Source of the DNA: Fusibacter sp. 3D3 | GTDB lineage: Bacteria; Bacillota; Clostridia; Peptostreptococcales; Acidaminobacteraceae | DNA length: 64,000 bases | Direction of reading: 5' to 3' | NCBI RefSeq assembly: GCF_001748365.1 | Contig: NZ_BDHH01000004.1 | Coordinates: forward strand, 249,521-313,520 | Shown here: positions 18,550-25,930 of the stretch, piece after piece | Layout: every line of letters starts with the position of its first letter | How positions within the stretch are numbered: position 1 is the first letter of the stretch | Notes under the pieces: model-generated | The model's input: only the letters and a program-made list of their open reading frames with translations | Told to the model about the DNA's origin: nothing | The model's database searches: none | Translations under genes and position numbers: made by a program

Positions 18550-19068
18550 ATGTCGGATAATAGGCGTAAAATGATCATTGAAAAATTGAATTTGAGCACT
18601 GAACCCTTTACGGGGACAGAACTCGCAACCTATTTTGAAGTTTCTAGACAAGTGATTGTTCAAGATGTCGCGATACTTCGTGCAGAAGGCTATAGCATTC
18701 TAGCCACATCTAGTGGTTATATCATTCCAAAGGTTCATGGACAAAATCGCATGATTAAAACATTTGTTTCTGAACACAGGGGATTTGATCGAATGGAAGA
18801 AGAACTTAAGATTATTGTTGAATATGGTGGTAAGGTAATCGATGTTATTGTTGAGCATCCCGTGTATGGTGAAATCGTGGGAACCCTGTTAATATCCAAC
18901 ATGGACGAGGTTAATAAATTCATTAAACGTGTTGATGAAACAAATGCGAAACCACTTTCATTATTGACTGATGGTGCACATATTCACACCATTGAAGTGC
19001 CAAGTGAAAAAATATTTAAGTTAATTAAAGCAGAGTTATATGAAAAAGGATTTATTAAAGAACTGTAA
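18550..19068 (+). CDS. niaR: NiaR-type (3H domain) transcription repressor
   Basis: A 172-residue protein. An N-terminal helix-turn-helix (FTGTELATYFEVSRQVIVQDV) is followed by a 3H domain, named for its three histidines: here VEHPVYGE, LTDGAHIHT and the preceding segment supply them. NiaR (YrxA) represses NAD biosynthesis or niacin uptake genes when nicotinic acid is abundant. The start ATG follows AAGGGGG. The next gene is a membrane protein, so this pair may be a self-contained uptake module. Assignment to NiaR is by architecture; the ligand is inferred. Confidence 0.88.
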   Translation: MSDNRRKMIIEKLNLSTEPFTGTELATYFEVSRQVIVQDVAILRAEGYSILATSSGYIIPKVHGQNRMIKTFVSEHRGFDRMEEELKIIVEYGGKVIDVIVEHPVYGEIVGTLLISNMDEVNKFIKRVDETNAKPLSLLTDGAHIHTIEVPSEKIFKLIKAELYEKGFIKEL

Positions 19069-19084
19069 TTTTTTTTGAATACTA

Positions 19085-19137
19085 CTGACAAGACAGGTGT
19101 TAATGTTTGTTGACTTTACAACGAAAAATAGTATTAA
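19085..19137 (+). promoter_or_regulatory. Promoter and possible NiaR operator before the EIIC-like gene
   Basis: TTGACT at 19110-19115 and TATTAA at 19132-19137 with a 16-base spacer form a plausible promoter. Just upstream, 19085-19102 contains TGACAAGACAGGTGT, an imperfect palindrome that could be an operator. The operator call is an inference. Confidence 0.4.
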
Positions 19138-19156
19138 TCAAGGGAGAATAAGTTAA

Positions 19157-20191
19157 ATGGTGCGCATTAAAAATTATTTGATTAAGACATTAAACGGCAT
19201 GGCTTTAGGGCTATTCGCGTCATTGATCATAGGATTGATTTTAAAACAGATTGGCGACTTAACGGGAATCCAACAGCTTGCCACATTTGGAAAAGTAGCA
19301 CAAGTGATGATGGGACCTGCCATAGGAGCGGCCGTTGCGTATAGCGTAGGGGCATCTCCACTTGGAATTTTTGCTTCAGTTGTGGCTGGAACTATAGGCG
19401 CTGGTAGTATAAAAATGGATGAAGCTGGTCAGATGATCATTGGTATAGGTGAGCCTATGGGGGCATTTGTTTCAGGACTTGTTGCAGCCGAGTTTTCCAA
19501 ATTGATCTCTGGAAAGACAAAAGTGGACATCGTCTTGGTGCCAGCACTGACGATTATTGTTGGAGGTCTTGTTGGATTGACATTAAGCCCTGTTATCGCT
19601 TCTCTGATGAAGGCAATAGGTGCGGTTATAAACACAGCTACAGAACTTCAACCTATACCTATGGGGATCATTATAGCCGTTATCATGGGGATTGTATTGA
19701 CACTGCCTATAAGCAGCGCAGCCTTAGCAATTTCTTTAGGATTATCAGGCATCGCTGCAGGCGCATCACTGGTGGGCTGTTGCTGTCAAATGATTGGATT
19801 TGCATGTATCAGTTATCGTGAAAACGGTATTGGAGGGTTTATCGCACAAGGACTTGGTACATCAATGTTGCAAGTGCCCAATATCATACGAAATCCAAAG
19901 ATTTGGATACCGTCAATTGTTGCAAGTGCAATTCTTGGCCCTGTTAGCACTGCCGTGCTTCATCTCGAAAGTAACAGTATTGGAGCAGGTATGGGAACGA
20001 GTGGCCTTGTGGGTCAATTTGGAACTTTTGCGGCGATGGGTGAAACGCATTCAGCATTGAGTCTGTTCATCTTAATAGGCATAATGCATTTTGTATTACC
20101 GGGCATTATTGCTCTAATAATAAGCGAATGGATGAGGAAGAAAGGCTGGATTAGTTTTGGAGATTTAAAACTCGAAGGGACCCATAAATAA
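19157..20191 (+). CDS. PfoR/PTS EIIC-like membrane protein
   Basis: A 344-residue protein with about ten hydrophobic segments and many Gly-rich turns (GPAIGAAVAYSVG, GTIGAGSI, GTSGLVGQFG). This is the pattern of the PTS_EIIC_2/PfoR family, which resembles PTS permeases but lacks EIIA/EIIB partners. No PTS phosphorylation domains are nearby. It lies 88 bases after niaR behind its own promoter, so a role in taking up a niacin-type compound is possible, but the family has no firm substrate. The ATG at 19157 has GGGAGA upstream; a GTG one codon later is an alternative. Confidence 0.75.
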   Translation: MVRIKNYLIKTLNGMALGLFASLIIGLILKQIGDLTGIQQLATFGKVAQVMMGPAIGAAVAYSVGASPLGIFASVVAGTIGAGSIKMDEAGQMIIGIGEPMGAFVSGLVAAEFSKLISGKTKVDIVLVPALTIIVGGLVGLTLSPVIASLMKAIGAVINTATELQPIPMGIIIAVIMGIVLTLPISSAALAISLGLSGIAAGASLVGCCCQMIGFACISYRENGIGGFIAQGLGTSMLQVPNIIRNPKIWIPSIVASAILGPVSTAVLHLESNSIGAGMGTSGLVGQFGTFAAMGETHSALSLFILIGIMHFVLPGIIALIISEWMRKKGWISFGDLKLEGTHK

Positions 20192-20216
20192 TGAAGTAAG
20201 ATGCTAATATAAAAAA

Positions 20217-20257
20217 AATGAGTTATTGCAATGGTAATTTGCGATAACTCATTTTAA
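20217..20257. terminator. Bidirectional terminator overlapping the Cys4 gene stop
   Basis: AATGAGTTATTGCA pairs with TGCGATAACTCATT with one wobble. An A run lies before it and T-rich sequence after it. The minus-strand Cys4 gene ends inside this hairpin. Confidence 0.75.
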
Positions 20258-20428
20258 ATTGATTTTAAGTTCAAATCCAATACATGGATTGCCAGAACTT
20301 TTGTAAACGATGAGTGAAGGCATCTGTTTAGACTTGAATCCAAACTGGTGACAACCATGAGGGTTATTGGGGTCCCATGTAACGTAGTAGTGCTTACATT
20401 TTCGGCAGTCAATTCTGGGTAATGACAT
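20249..20428 (-). CDS. Small Cys4 protein, probable zinc-binding, conserved family
   Basis: A 59-residue protein with an ideal ribosome site (AAGGAG seven bases before the ATG). It has two CxxC-like and single Cys positions: CRKCKHYYVTW near the N-terminus, PHGC in the middle and NPCIGFE near the end. I recognise the pattern C-x2-C-x2-YYVTWDP-x-PxGC-x2-FGFKS from small hypothetical proteins in anaerobes. Four cysteines suggest a zinc knuckle. The function is unknown. A longer overlapping frame on the same strand (20254-20463) is not the real gene. Confidence 0.8.
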   Translation of the reverse strand: MSLPRIDCRKCKHYYVTWDPNNPHGCHQFGFKSKQMPSLIVYKSSGNPCIGFELKINLK

Positions 20429-20511
20429 TTTTTACTCCTTGTACAGCAGATTAGATTGAGCAATATAATTCTATTGTAATGGAGGATTCATTTTTTTTCA
20501 AATTAAATTCA

Positions 20512-21216
20512 TTAACCTAGATGAAGATCAGCCATTAAAACCCCTTTGATTTTTCCAGATACAAATATGGGCACTGCAATTGCAATGCAATAATTATAGG
20601 TATCTGAAGAGATATAAGGCGTAGAAGTGTATGCTTCGCCTTTGATAGCTTCTATAAAGTAAGGACGATGTGCAAAATTTGTGTAAAGGGCATCATCACA
20701 TTTTGTGCGTGACAAAGACTGTATTTCGATTGATTTAGAAATAGATTCAAGCAGCGTTATACTATTGTTTACATAATTTTTTATTTCAGAATTAAAGCTA
20801 AAACCCTTTGAGAAATCAGAAGTTAATTTTTGAATACTAGAAGTCATATCGGTTAATTTTTGTAGATGAGTAAAGATTGAGTCAATGTATTCTACGGACT
20901 TCTTAGTCTGATCAACCGTTTTCAAAAATTCATTTTTGGCAGTTTGAGATGTTTTCTGTGTTTTTTCCATACTGTCGGTACTGACACTAACACTATTTGA
21001 AATTTGCTTAACTTCTGCTCGAATTGTATTGATTAGATTTTCAATTTCAGTTGCATGTATGGCAGATTCATCAGCAAGTTTTTTCACTTCCTGTGCGACA
21101 ACTGCAAATCCAGCACCGGCATCACCGGCTCTAGCAGCTTCAACTGAAGCATTTAATGCAAGTATATTGCTTATTTCAGTGACCTTTTGATCTATTTTTT
21201 CACCATTTGCGTCCAT
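20512..21216 (-). pseudogene. Chemotaxis-receptor signalling domain fragment, 5' end broken
   Basis: The frame encodes the MCP hairpin tip ([19 protein letters not shown] followed by [11 protein letters not shown]), coiled-coil helices, and then a C-terminal Cache-like segment with [16 protein letters not shown] and [10 protein letters not shown]. The open frame continues upstream to about 21312 but contains no ATG, GTG or TTG with a ribosome site. Shifting by one base near 21290 would join it to an ATG-led stretch, so a single-base deletion is a likely cause. No transmembrane or HAMP part is present. It could be a short soluble receptor with a mutated start. Confidence 0.65.
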
Positions 21217-21413
21217 TTCAGAAATAAACTTTCTGACGTGATCAATCAGAACATTAAAATTGGTAGTGATTTTTTGGTCTAATGCCGTATTGCCATTATA
21301 ACATTTGAAATCATTAAAACTTTAATAAATTCAGAAAATTCAAAAAAATCTAAAATTGAGACCTCAAGATGATATTTTATAGAAGATATGATATAATTGG
21401 AGTGATTTAAAAC

Positions 21414-22220
21414 ATGGTGGTGTATAGAGTGAATAATAAAAGTAAAATTGGTGTATTTGATTCTGGGCTTGGTGGCATTTCTGTACTTTATGAAATTCAC
21501 AAAGTAATGCCAAATGAATCCATTGTCTATTTTGGTGACTCTGGGAATGCCCCTTACGGGGTAAAAACGAAAGATGAGGTTGTTGAGCTTTCAAGGCGCA
21601 TTTGTGACCATCTAATTGAAGCAGAAGATGTAAAAGCGATTGTCATTGCTTGTAATACGGCGACAAGTGCTGCAGTGGATATTTTAAGAAGTCAATATAG
21701 TATACCAATCATCGGAATGGAACCGGCAATTAAGCCAGCAATTGTAGGGACAGAAGGTGTTATTGTGGTTTTGGCCACAGAGATGACGCTTAAGGAAGAA
21801 AAGTTTAACAAGCTGCTTTATTCGTTCGAAGAAGCACATCGTATTATTAAGTTGCCTGCTCCTAATTTAGTGGATATTGTTGAAAATCATATGGATGATG
21901 TCGAGTATGTGAAACAATCTATTTCAAGTTATTTAGATCAAATAGAGGCGCATGTCGAAGGCATTGTTTTGGGATGTACGCATTTTATCTTTTTAAAAGA
22001 TTTTATCGATGAATATTATGATCATAAAGTTGAGATCTTCGATGGCAACTTTGGAACAGCGAGTCAGCTTAAAAATGTACTTCACACATTAGCTCTTTTG
22101 AATGATGAAACTTTTGAAGGGGCAATAAGCCTATTGAATTCAAAAGACAATCACTTTGTTGAAAAATCAAAAGACATGTATCAATATTTAAGAAAGAGAG
22201 CGCAAGATGGCAGTAAGTGA
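21414..22220 (+). CDS. murI: Glutamate racemase
   Basis: A 268-residue enzyme making D-glutamate for peptidoglycan. It has the family opening KIGVFDSGLGGISVLYEI and both catalytic cysteines: VIACNTATSAAV and GIVLGCTHF. VYFGDSGNAPYG is also typical. The start is uncertain. The ATG at 21414 has GGAG eleven bases away, while a GTG at 21429 has GGTGG eight bases away and gives the usual N-terminus. It overlaps the next small gene by 14 bases and shares its terminator, so the two form one operon. Confidence 0.95.
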   Translation: MVVYRVNNKSKIGVFDSGLGGISVLYEIHKVMPNESIVYFGDSGNAPYGVKTKDEVVELSRRICDHLIEAEDVKAIVIACNTATSAAVDILRSQYSIPIIGMEPAIKPAIVGTEGVIVVLATEMTLKEEKFNKLLYSFEEAHRIIKLPAPNLVDIVENHMDDVEYVKQSISSYLDQIEAHVEGIVLGCTHFIFLKDFIDEYYDHKVEIFDGNFGTASQLKNVLHTLALLNDETFEGAISLLNSKDNHFVEKSKDMYQYLRKRAQDGSK

Positions 22221-22476
22221 ACCTTTATCTGTTGATGTTAAAATGATGACATTGGTGAATGAAAAATTACAATTGATTTTAGAGGAAGCTATTTTTGATG
22301 AAAAGGCAGAACAAATTTTTAGAATGCGCTATGGTGTTGATTGTCAAATTCAAGTGCCTAAACACATATCGAAGACGCTTAAAGTGCCTATGAAGAAATT
22401 ACATTTAGAAATGCATCGAATCGATAATAAAATATTTAATATCTTAAAGAAACATGATTTGTTTGAGCAAATTTAA
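22207..22476 (+). CDS. Small helical protein, sigma-70 region 4-like
   Basis: An 89-residue protein overlapping the end of murI by 14 bases, hence translationally coupled. It is mostly helical and charged. The stretch FRMRYGVDCQ, followed by a helix-turn-helix-like segment (ISKTLKVPMKKLHLEMHRID), is reminiscent of sigma-70 region 4 (RLRYG-x-D...), but there is no region 2. I do not recognise a named family. A DNA-binding role is possible but unproven. Confidence 0.6.
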   Translation: MAVSEPLSVDVKMMTLVNEKLQLILEEAIFDEKAEQIFRMRYGVDCQIQVPKHISKTLKVPMKKLHLEMHRIDNKIFNILKKHDLFEQI

Positions 22477-22496
22477 CCAATAAAAACACAAAATTA

Positions 22497-22548
22497 AAAA
22501 AAGCACGTTAATTCTAAGAGGATAAAGCTTAGAATCAGCGTGCTTTTT
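22497..22548. terminator. Bidirectional terminator between murI unit and ATPase-like gene
   Basis: AAAAAGCACG pairs with CGTGCTTTTT and an inner TTCTAAG/CTTAGAA pairing extends the stem. T-rich ends on both strands fit two convergent genes. Confidence 0.85.
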
Positions 22549-22562
22549 AACACTCTAACACA

Positions 22563-24395
22563 TTATGCTTTTAAGCGCTTTGATAACTGAGATAAGTATA
22601 AGCGGCTTAATTTGATCAGGTCATGTAAAATCATTGGTGTCATGGCGTACATAACCAGTTGGGTCAAAAGCACGAGCTCAAAGTTAGATCTCATTTTCCA
22701 AGAAGCACCGATCATAAAAATGAGAATTAAAATACCGGATGTTGCATTTAGTGCGGTATGCGTAAAAGCAATTTTCCTCAAAGAAAGCGCAGAGGGATAT
22801 TGAAAGATAAAAGCCAGCCCCACAAAGAGGAGTCCCATAAAAATTAACGGCGTGGAATGGTAATGGCTATGTGAAATCATAAGACAATAAAGCCCGACAC
22901 AGAGGCTTACCGGTATTATTTTTCGGATGAGACTCGCCTTTAGTACCCTTTGAAAAGACTTAGAAGAATCCATATTTTCCACAAAGAGCGCTAGACCGAG
23001 TAAACTTGTGCTCATCAGATTCAATATCAGTACCCCAAGTGGAGATGTGGTCAAAAGTGTTGTAAGTGCAATCAGTTCAACTAAATGTACAGACAAAACA
23101 AAGGCTTTTAATTTATCGAACCGTGCAACTAGCGTTTTACTTTCTTCAAAGGCATTTGAAAATGCTTTTTTTTCATAGATTTGATCCACAAAGTAATCAA
23201 AAAGAGCGTGGTCTAATGACTTTAAAGCGTGTTCCGTACAGGCTGTTTTTAAAATAACAGCGTTTCCTTTTCGATATAAAGACAAAATTCTATGAATTTG
23301 ATCTTCATTAAAACGTGTCAAAAAGGCGTAACGATGTAGAATGGGGAATAGTGTTTTATTGGAAAAGGTCATAAGCTTGTTCTGATCTAGTATCCTACAG
23401 GTCTCATCTAATAAATTTAGAGATTTTGCAACAGCATTCACATAAACTGGTGACTCTTGAGAAAACGTAATCACTTTGAAAAAAATTTCTGAGGGCGCCT
23501 TTTCTGAGGGCGCTTTTGTTAAAGGTTCATTTTGAATGTTTGGTGTGACCGCTATAGGCGTTTCTACAAGAGGTGCGAAAACACTTATAGCACCTATATA
23601 AATAAAATCTGAGGGAATATCATTAGAGCGATTGTCCGCAGAATCTATCTTAAAGGCATATCCCCAAACGCGTTCAAGTGCATGGCCATGTTTATGCTCG
23701 GAAGCTATAATTTTGGCAACGTGTTCTTTTTTCAGAATGTCTATGCCGTTTTGCGTTAAAACATGAGTACATCTGGAAAGCAATCGATCTATATCGCCCA
23801 TACACATGAGTTGCGTCATATTGGTTTTGATTTCTTGATGTTGAGTTATCCAAAGAGATTCGGTTTCCCATGCTCTCATTTTAGGCCATTGAGCGGATAA
23901 AACAGTCATATCAATTGGAAAATAAGATTGCAATTGGGCTTTAACAGGTATAAGGCGTTCGTCTTCATGATCACATAAAAGCGCTGTTTGTAGCAATTTC
24001 GTTATATTTTTACGGCTCTGAATACTCTTATCATTTTCAGCCTTGTTTTCTGAAAGCGCAATTTCTAAATCTAAGGTTTCAAAATGCGTTATTTTTGAAT
24101 TTTTAGAGTCCATCAAATGATTCAAGTCAGTGATTATGAGATTGCTTTTATAAATGGATTTTGCCGTTTCAAGACAATCTGTTTTATACGAAATAAGCTT
24201 AGGATATAATTTTAAAGCTTGATTTTGAATAAAATAGAGTTCAAAAGGCATCAATATGACCATTAAAAGTTTAATCACAGTATTTTGGATGAACAATAGG
24301 CCTATTAAATAGATAAAAAGTGCAATAAAAAACTTAATGGGCGCCTTCTTTTTAGTAGAGGTTACAGGAGATTGCCTCGCAGTAAAGTACAACAT
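22563..24395 (-). CDS. Degenerate P-type ATPase-like membrane protein lacking catalytic motifs
   Basis: A 610-residue protein I align by eye with the second half of P2-type cation ATPases. Two N-terminal helices (residues 20-60) are followed by a cytoplasmic region. At the phosphorylation site, where DKTGT is expected, the sequence is SKNSK (residues 97-101). An N-domain-like segment GDIDRLLSRCTHVLTQNG (200-217) mirrors KGAPE..L.RCTH. The TGD motif position reads TFS (310-312), and the GDGxNDxxAL position reads KTACTEHAL (383-391). Six C-terminal helices follow. The actuator domain is absent. It should be unable to pump by the usual cycle. A good ribosome site (AAGGA) supports expression. Confidence 0.65.
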   Translation of the reverse strand: MLYFTARQSPVTSTKKKAPIKFFIALFIYLIGLLFIQNTVIKLLMVILMPFELYFIQNQALKLYPKLISYKTDCLETAKSIYKSNLIITDLNHLMDSKNSKITHFETLDLEIALSENKAENDKSIQSRKNITKLLQTALLCDHEDERLIPVKAQLQSYFPIDMTVLSAQWPKMRAWETESLWITQHQEIKTNMTQLMCMGDIDRLLSRCTHVLTQNGIDILKKEHVAKIIASEHKHGHALERVWGYAFKIDSADNRSNDIPSDFIYIGAISVFAPLVETPIAVTPNIQNEPLTKAPSEKAPSEIFFKVITFSQESPVYVNAVAKSLNLLDETCRILDQNKLMTFSNKTLFPILHRYAFLTRFNEDQIHRILSLYRKGNAVILKTACTEHALKSLDHALFDYFVDQIYEKKAFSNAFEESKTLVARFDKLKAFVLSVHLVELIALTTLLTTSPLGVLILNLMSTSLLGLALFVENMDSSKSFQRVLKASLIRKIIPVSLCVGLYCLMISHSHYHSTPLIFMGLLFVGLAFIFQYPSALSLRKIAFTHTALNATSGILILIFMIGASWKMRSNFELVLLTQLVMYAMTPMILHDLIKLSRLYLSQLSKRLKA

Positions 24396-24411
24396 GGGAA
24401 GTCCTTTCTGA

Positions 24412-25593
24412 CTATAATTGGTTTAGATAGGTTTCAATTCTATTTAAACCTTCTTGAACTAGGCTGAGTTCAGTTGCATAGGAGAGACGAATACAATGAT
24501 CGTTACCAAATGCGATTCCTGGTACAACAGCAAGATTGTATTGAAGCAAAAGATCATCCCCTATTTTTAAAGAAACGCTACGCTCCGCTTCAAATTTATC
24601 TTTAAAGTAAGAAAGATCAATAAAGAGATAAAAAGCACCGTCTGGTTGAATAAAAGTGACATTTTTAATTTTTTGAAGGCGTTCAACGAGCAAGTCTCTT
24701 CTCAATTTATATTCAGAGACCATGGCGGACATATCGTCAAGACAATCTGTAAGCGCCACAGCGCCGGCCCATTGTGAGACAATGCTTGGGTGAGAAACCA
24801 AATGGCCTTGTATCGTAGAAATTGCTTTGGCAATTTCAGGTGAAGACGCTGTATAGCCGATTCGCCATCCAGTCATTGCAACTGATTTTGAAAGGCCATT
24901 GACCAAGATTGTGATGGCTTTTGCTTCAGGAGAAAGGGTGGGAATTGAGGTAAACGTATCGGTGTAGCAAATGCGTTCATAAATTTCATCCGCTAAAATA
25001 AAAAGCTCTTTTTCAATGCAAAGATTGACTAGCGGTTCAAGTTCCGCCATGGTGTATACGGCGCCTGTTGGGTTGGAAGGATTGTTAATGAGCAACATTT
25101 TGGTTTTGGGTGTGATTGCGCTTTTAAGTTCATCAATGGTGAGTTTAAACTGATTTTCGATTTGTGTATCCACAAGTACGGGCACGCCGCCACAGAGTTT
25201 AATCATTTCTGGATAGCTCGTCCAATAAGGCTTTGGCACAATGACTTCATCGCCAGGATCTAAAGTCGCAAGAAGTGTGTTTGTGATCGCATGTTTTGCA
25301 CCTGATGAAACGACAATATCAGCCACGTCGTATGAAACGTTATTTTCAGTTTTTAATTTTTGGACGATGGCTTTTCTGAGTGCCATTAATCCAGGCACCA
25401 TATCATATTTGGATTCATTACGCGCTATTGCATCGATACCTTCAAGTTTTGCTTTTTCGGGTGTAAAAAAATCGGGTTCACCAATACTTAAATCAATGAT
25501 GGATTTACCTTCAGATTTTAGTGCTTTTACTTTAGTACTTATGCCAATGGTATAAGAGGGGGTAATGGTTTTGATTTTTTGAGATAAGTTCAT
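24412..25593 (-). CDS. Class I/II aminotransferase (aspartate aminotransferase-like)
   Basis: A 393-residue PLP enzyme. Visible motifs are DLSIGEPDF near the N-terminus, NNPSNPTGAVY, DEIYERICY, the PLP lysine in NGLSKSVAMTGWRIGY and a C-terminal arginine in CIRLSYA. This set fits the I-gamma aspartate/aromatic aminotransferase group. It transfers amino groups between amino acids and 2-oxoacids in the cytosol. AAGGTGATC lies before the ATG. The leader at 25603-25627 holds two short palindromes built from TCACCT/AGGTGA. The gene is followed 16 bases later by the ATPase-like gene, suggesting cotranscription. Confidence 0.92.
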   Translation of the reverse strand: MNLSQKIKTITPSYTIGISTKVKALKSEGKSIIDLSIGEPDFFTPEKAKLEGIDAIARNESKYDMVPGLMALRKAIVQKLKTENNVSYDVADIVVSSGAKHAITNTLLATLDPGDEVIVPKPYWTSYPEMIKLCGGVPVLVDTQIENQFKLTIDELKSAITPKTKMLLINNPSNPTGAVYTMAELEPLVNLCIEKELFILADEIYERICYTDTFTSIPTLSPEAKAITILVNGLSKSVAMTGWRIGYTASSPEIAKAISTIQGHLVSHPSIVSQWAGAVALTDCLDDMSAMVSEYKLRRDLLVERLQKIKNVTFIQPDGAFYLFIDLSYFKDKFEAERSVSLKIGDDLLLQYNLAVVPGIAFGNDHCIRLSYATELSLVQEGLNRIETYLNQL

Positions 25594-25735
25594 AATAAGA
25601 TCACCTTCAGGTGATTATTCACCTGCCTTTCAGTGTAATTTTTAAAAATTTACATTTGTTTGATGAAACAAGCATTCTAATGTGTTAGAATTATTATAGC
25701 AATTTATTGCAAAAACACAAACACTGAGGTTAAAA

Positions 25736-25930
25736 ATGTCTGTTTTAGACTGGGTTTTAATTGGCGCAATCATTCTTTTTTTCACTGGAGTGGCTTTTTT
25801 TGCGCTAGGGGATCTCTTTAGAGACCGAAAATATTATAAGGACAAGCTTAAAAATATTCAAAATATGTCTGATTATAAACAGAAGAAGTCAAGAAAGACG
25901 GATGTGACTTCTGGAAAGGCTAAACGATGA
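25736..25930 (+). CDS. Small membrane protein preceding the decarboxylase
   Basis: A 64-residue protein with one N-terminal hydrophobic helix (VLIGAIILFFTGVAFFALG) followed by a strongly basic tail (RDRKYYKDKLK...SRKTDVTSGKAKR). GAGG lies six bases before the ATG. Its end overlaps the decarboxylase start by four bases (ATGA), so the two are translationally coupled. I do not recognise the family. The topology suggests a single-pass anchor with a cytoplasmic basic tail. Confidence 0.75.
   Translation: MSVLDWVLIGAIILFFTGVAFFALGDLFRDRKYYKDKLKNIQNMSDYKQKKSRKTDVTSGKAKR

Noticed and set aside
20254..20463. 69-codon frame on the minus strand
   Set aside because: It overlaps the Cys4 gene in another frame, lacks a ribosome site and reads as low-quality protein.
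25603..25640. Possible T-box or riboswitch in the aminotransferase leader
   Set aside because: Only two short AGGTGA/TCACCT palindromes are seen; no T-box sequence or specifier loop can be found.
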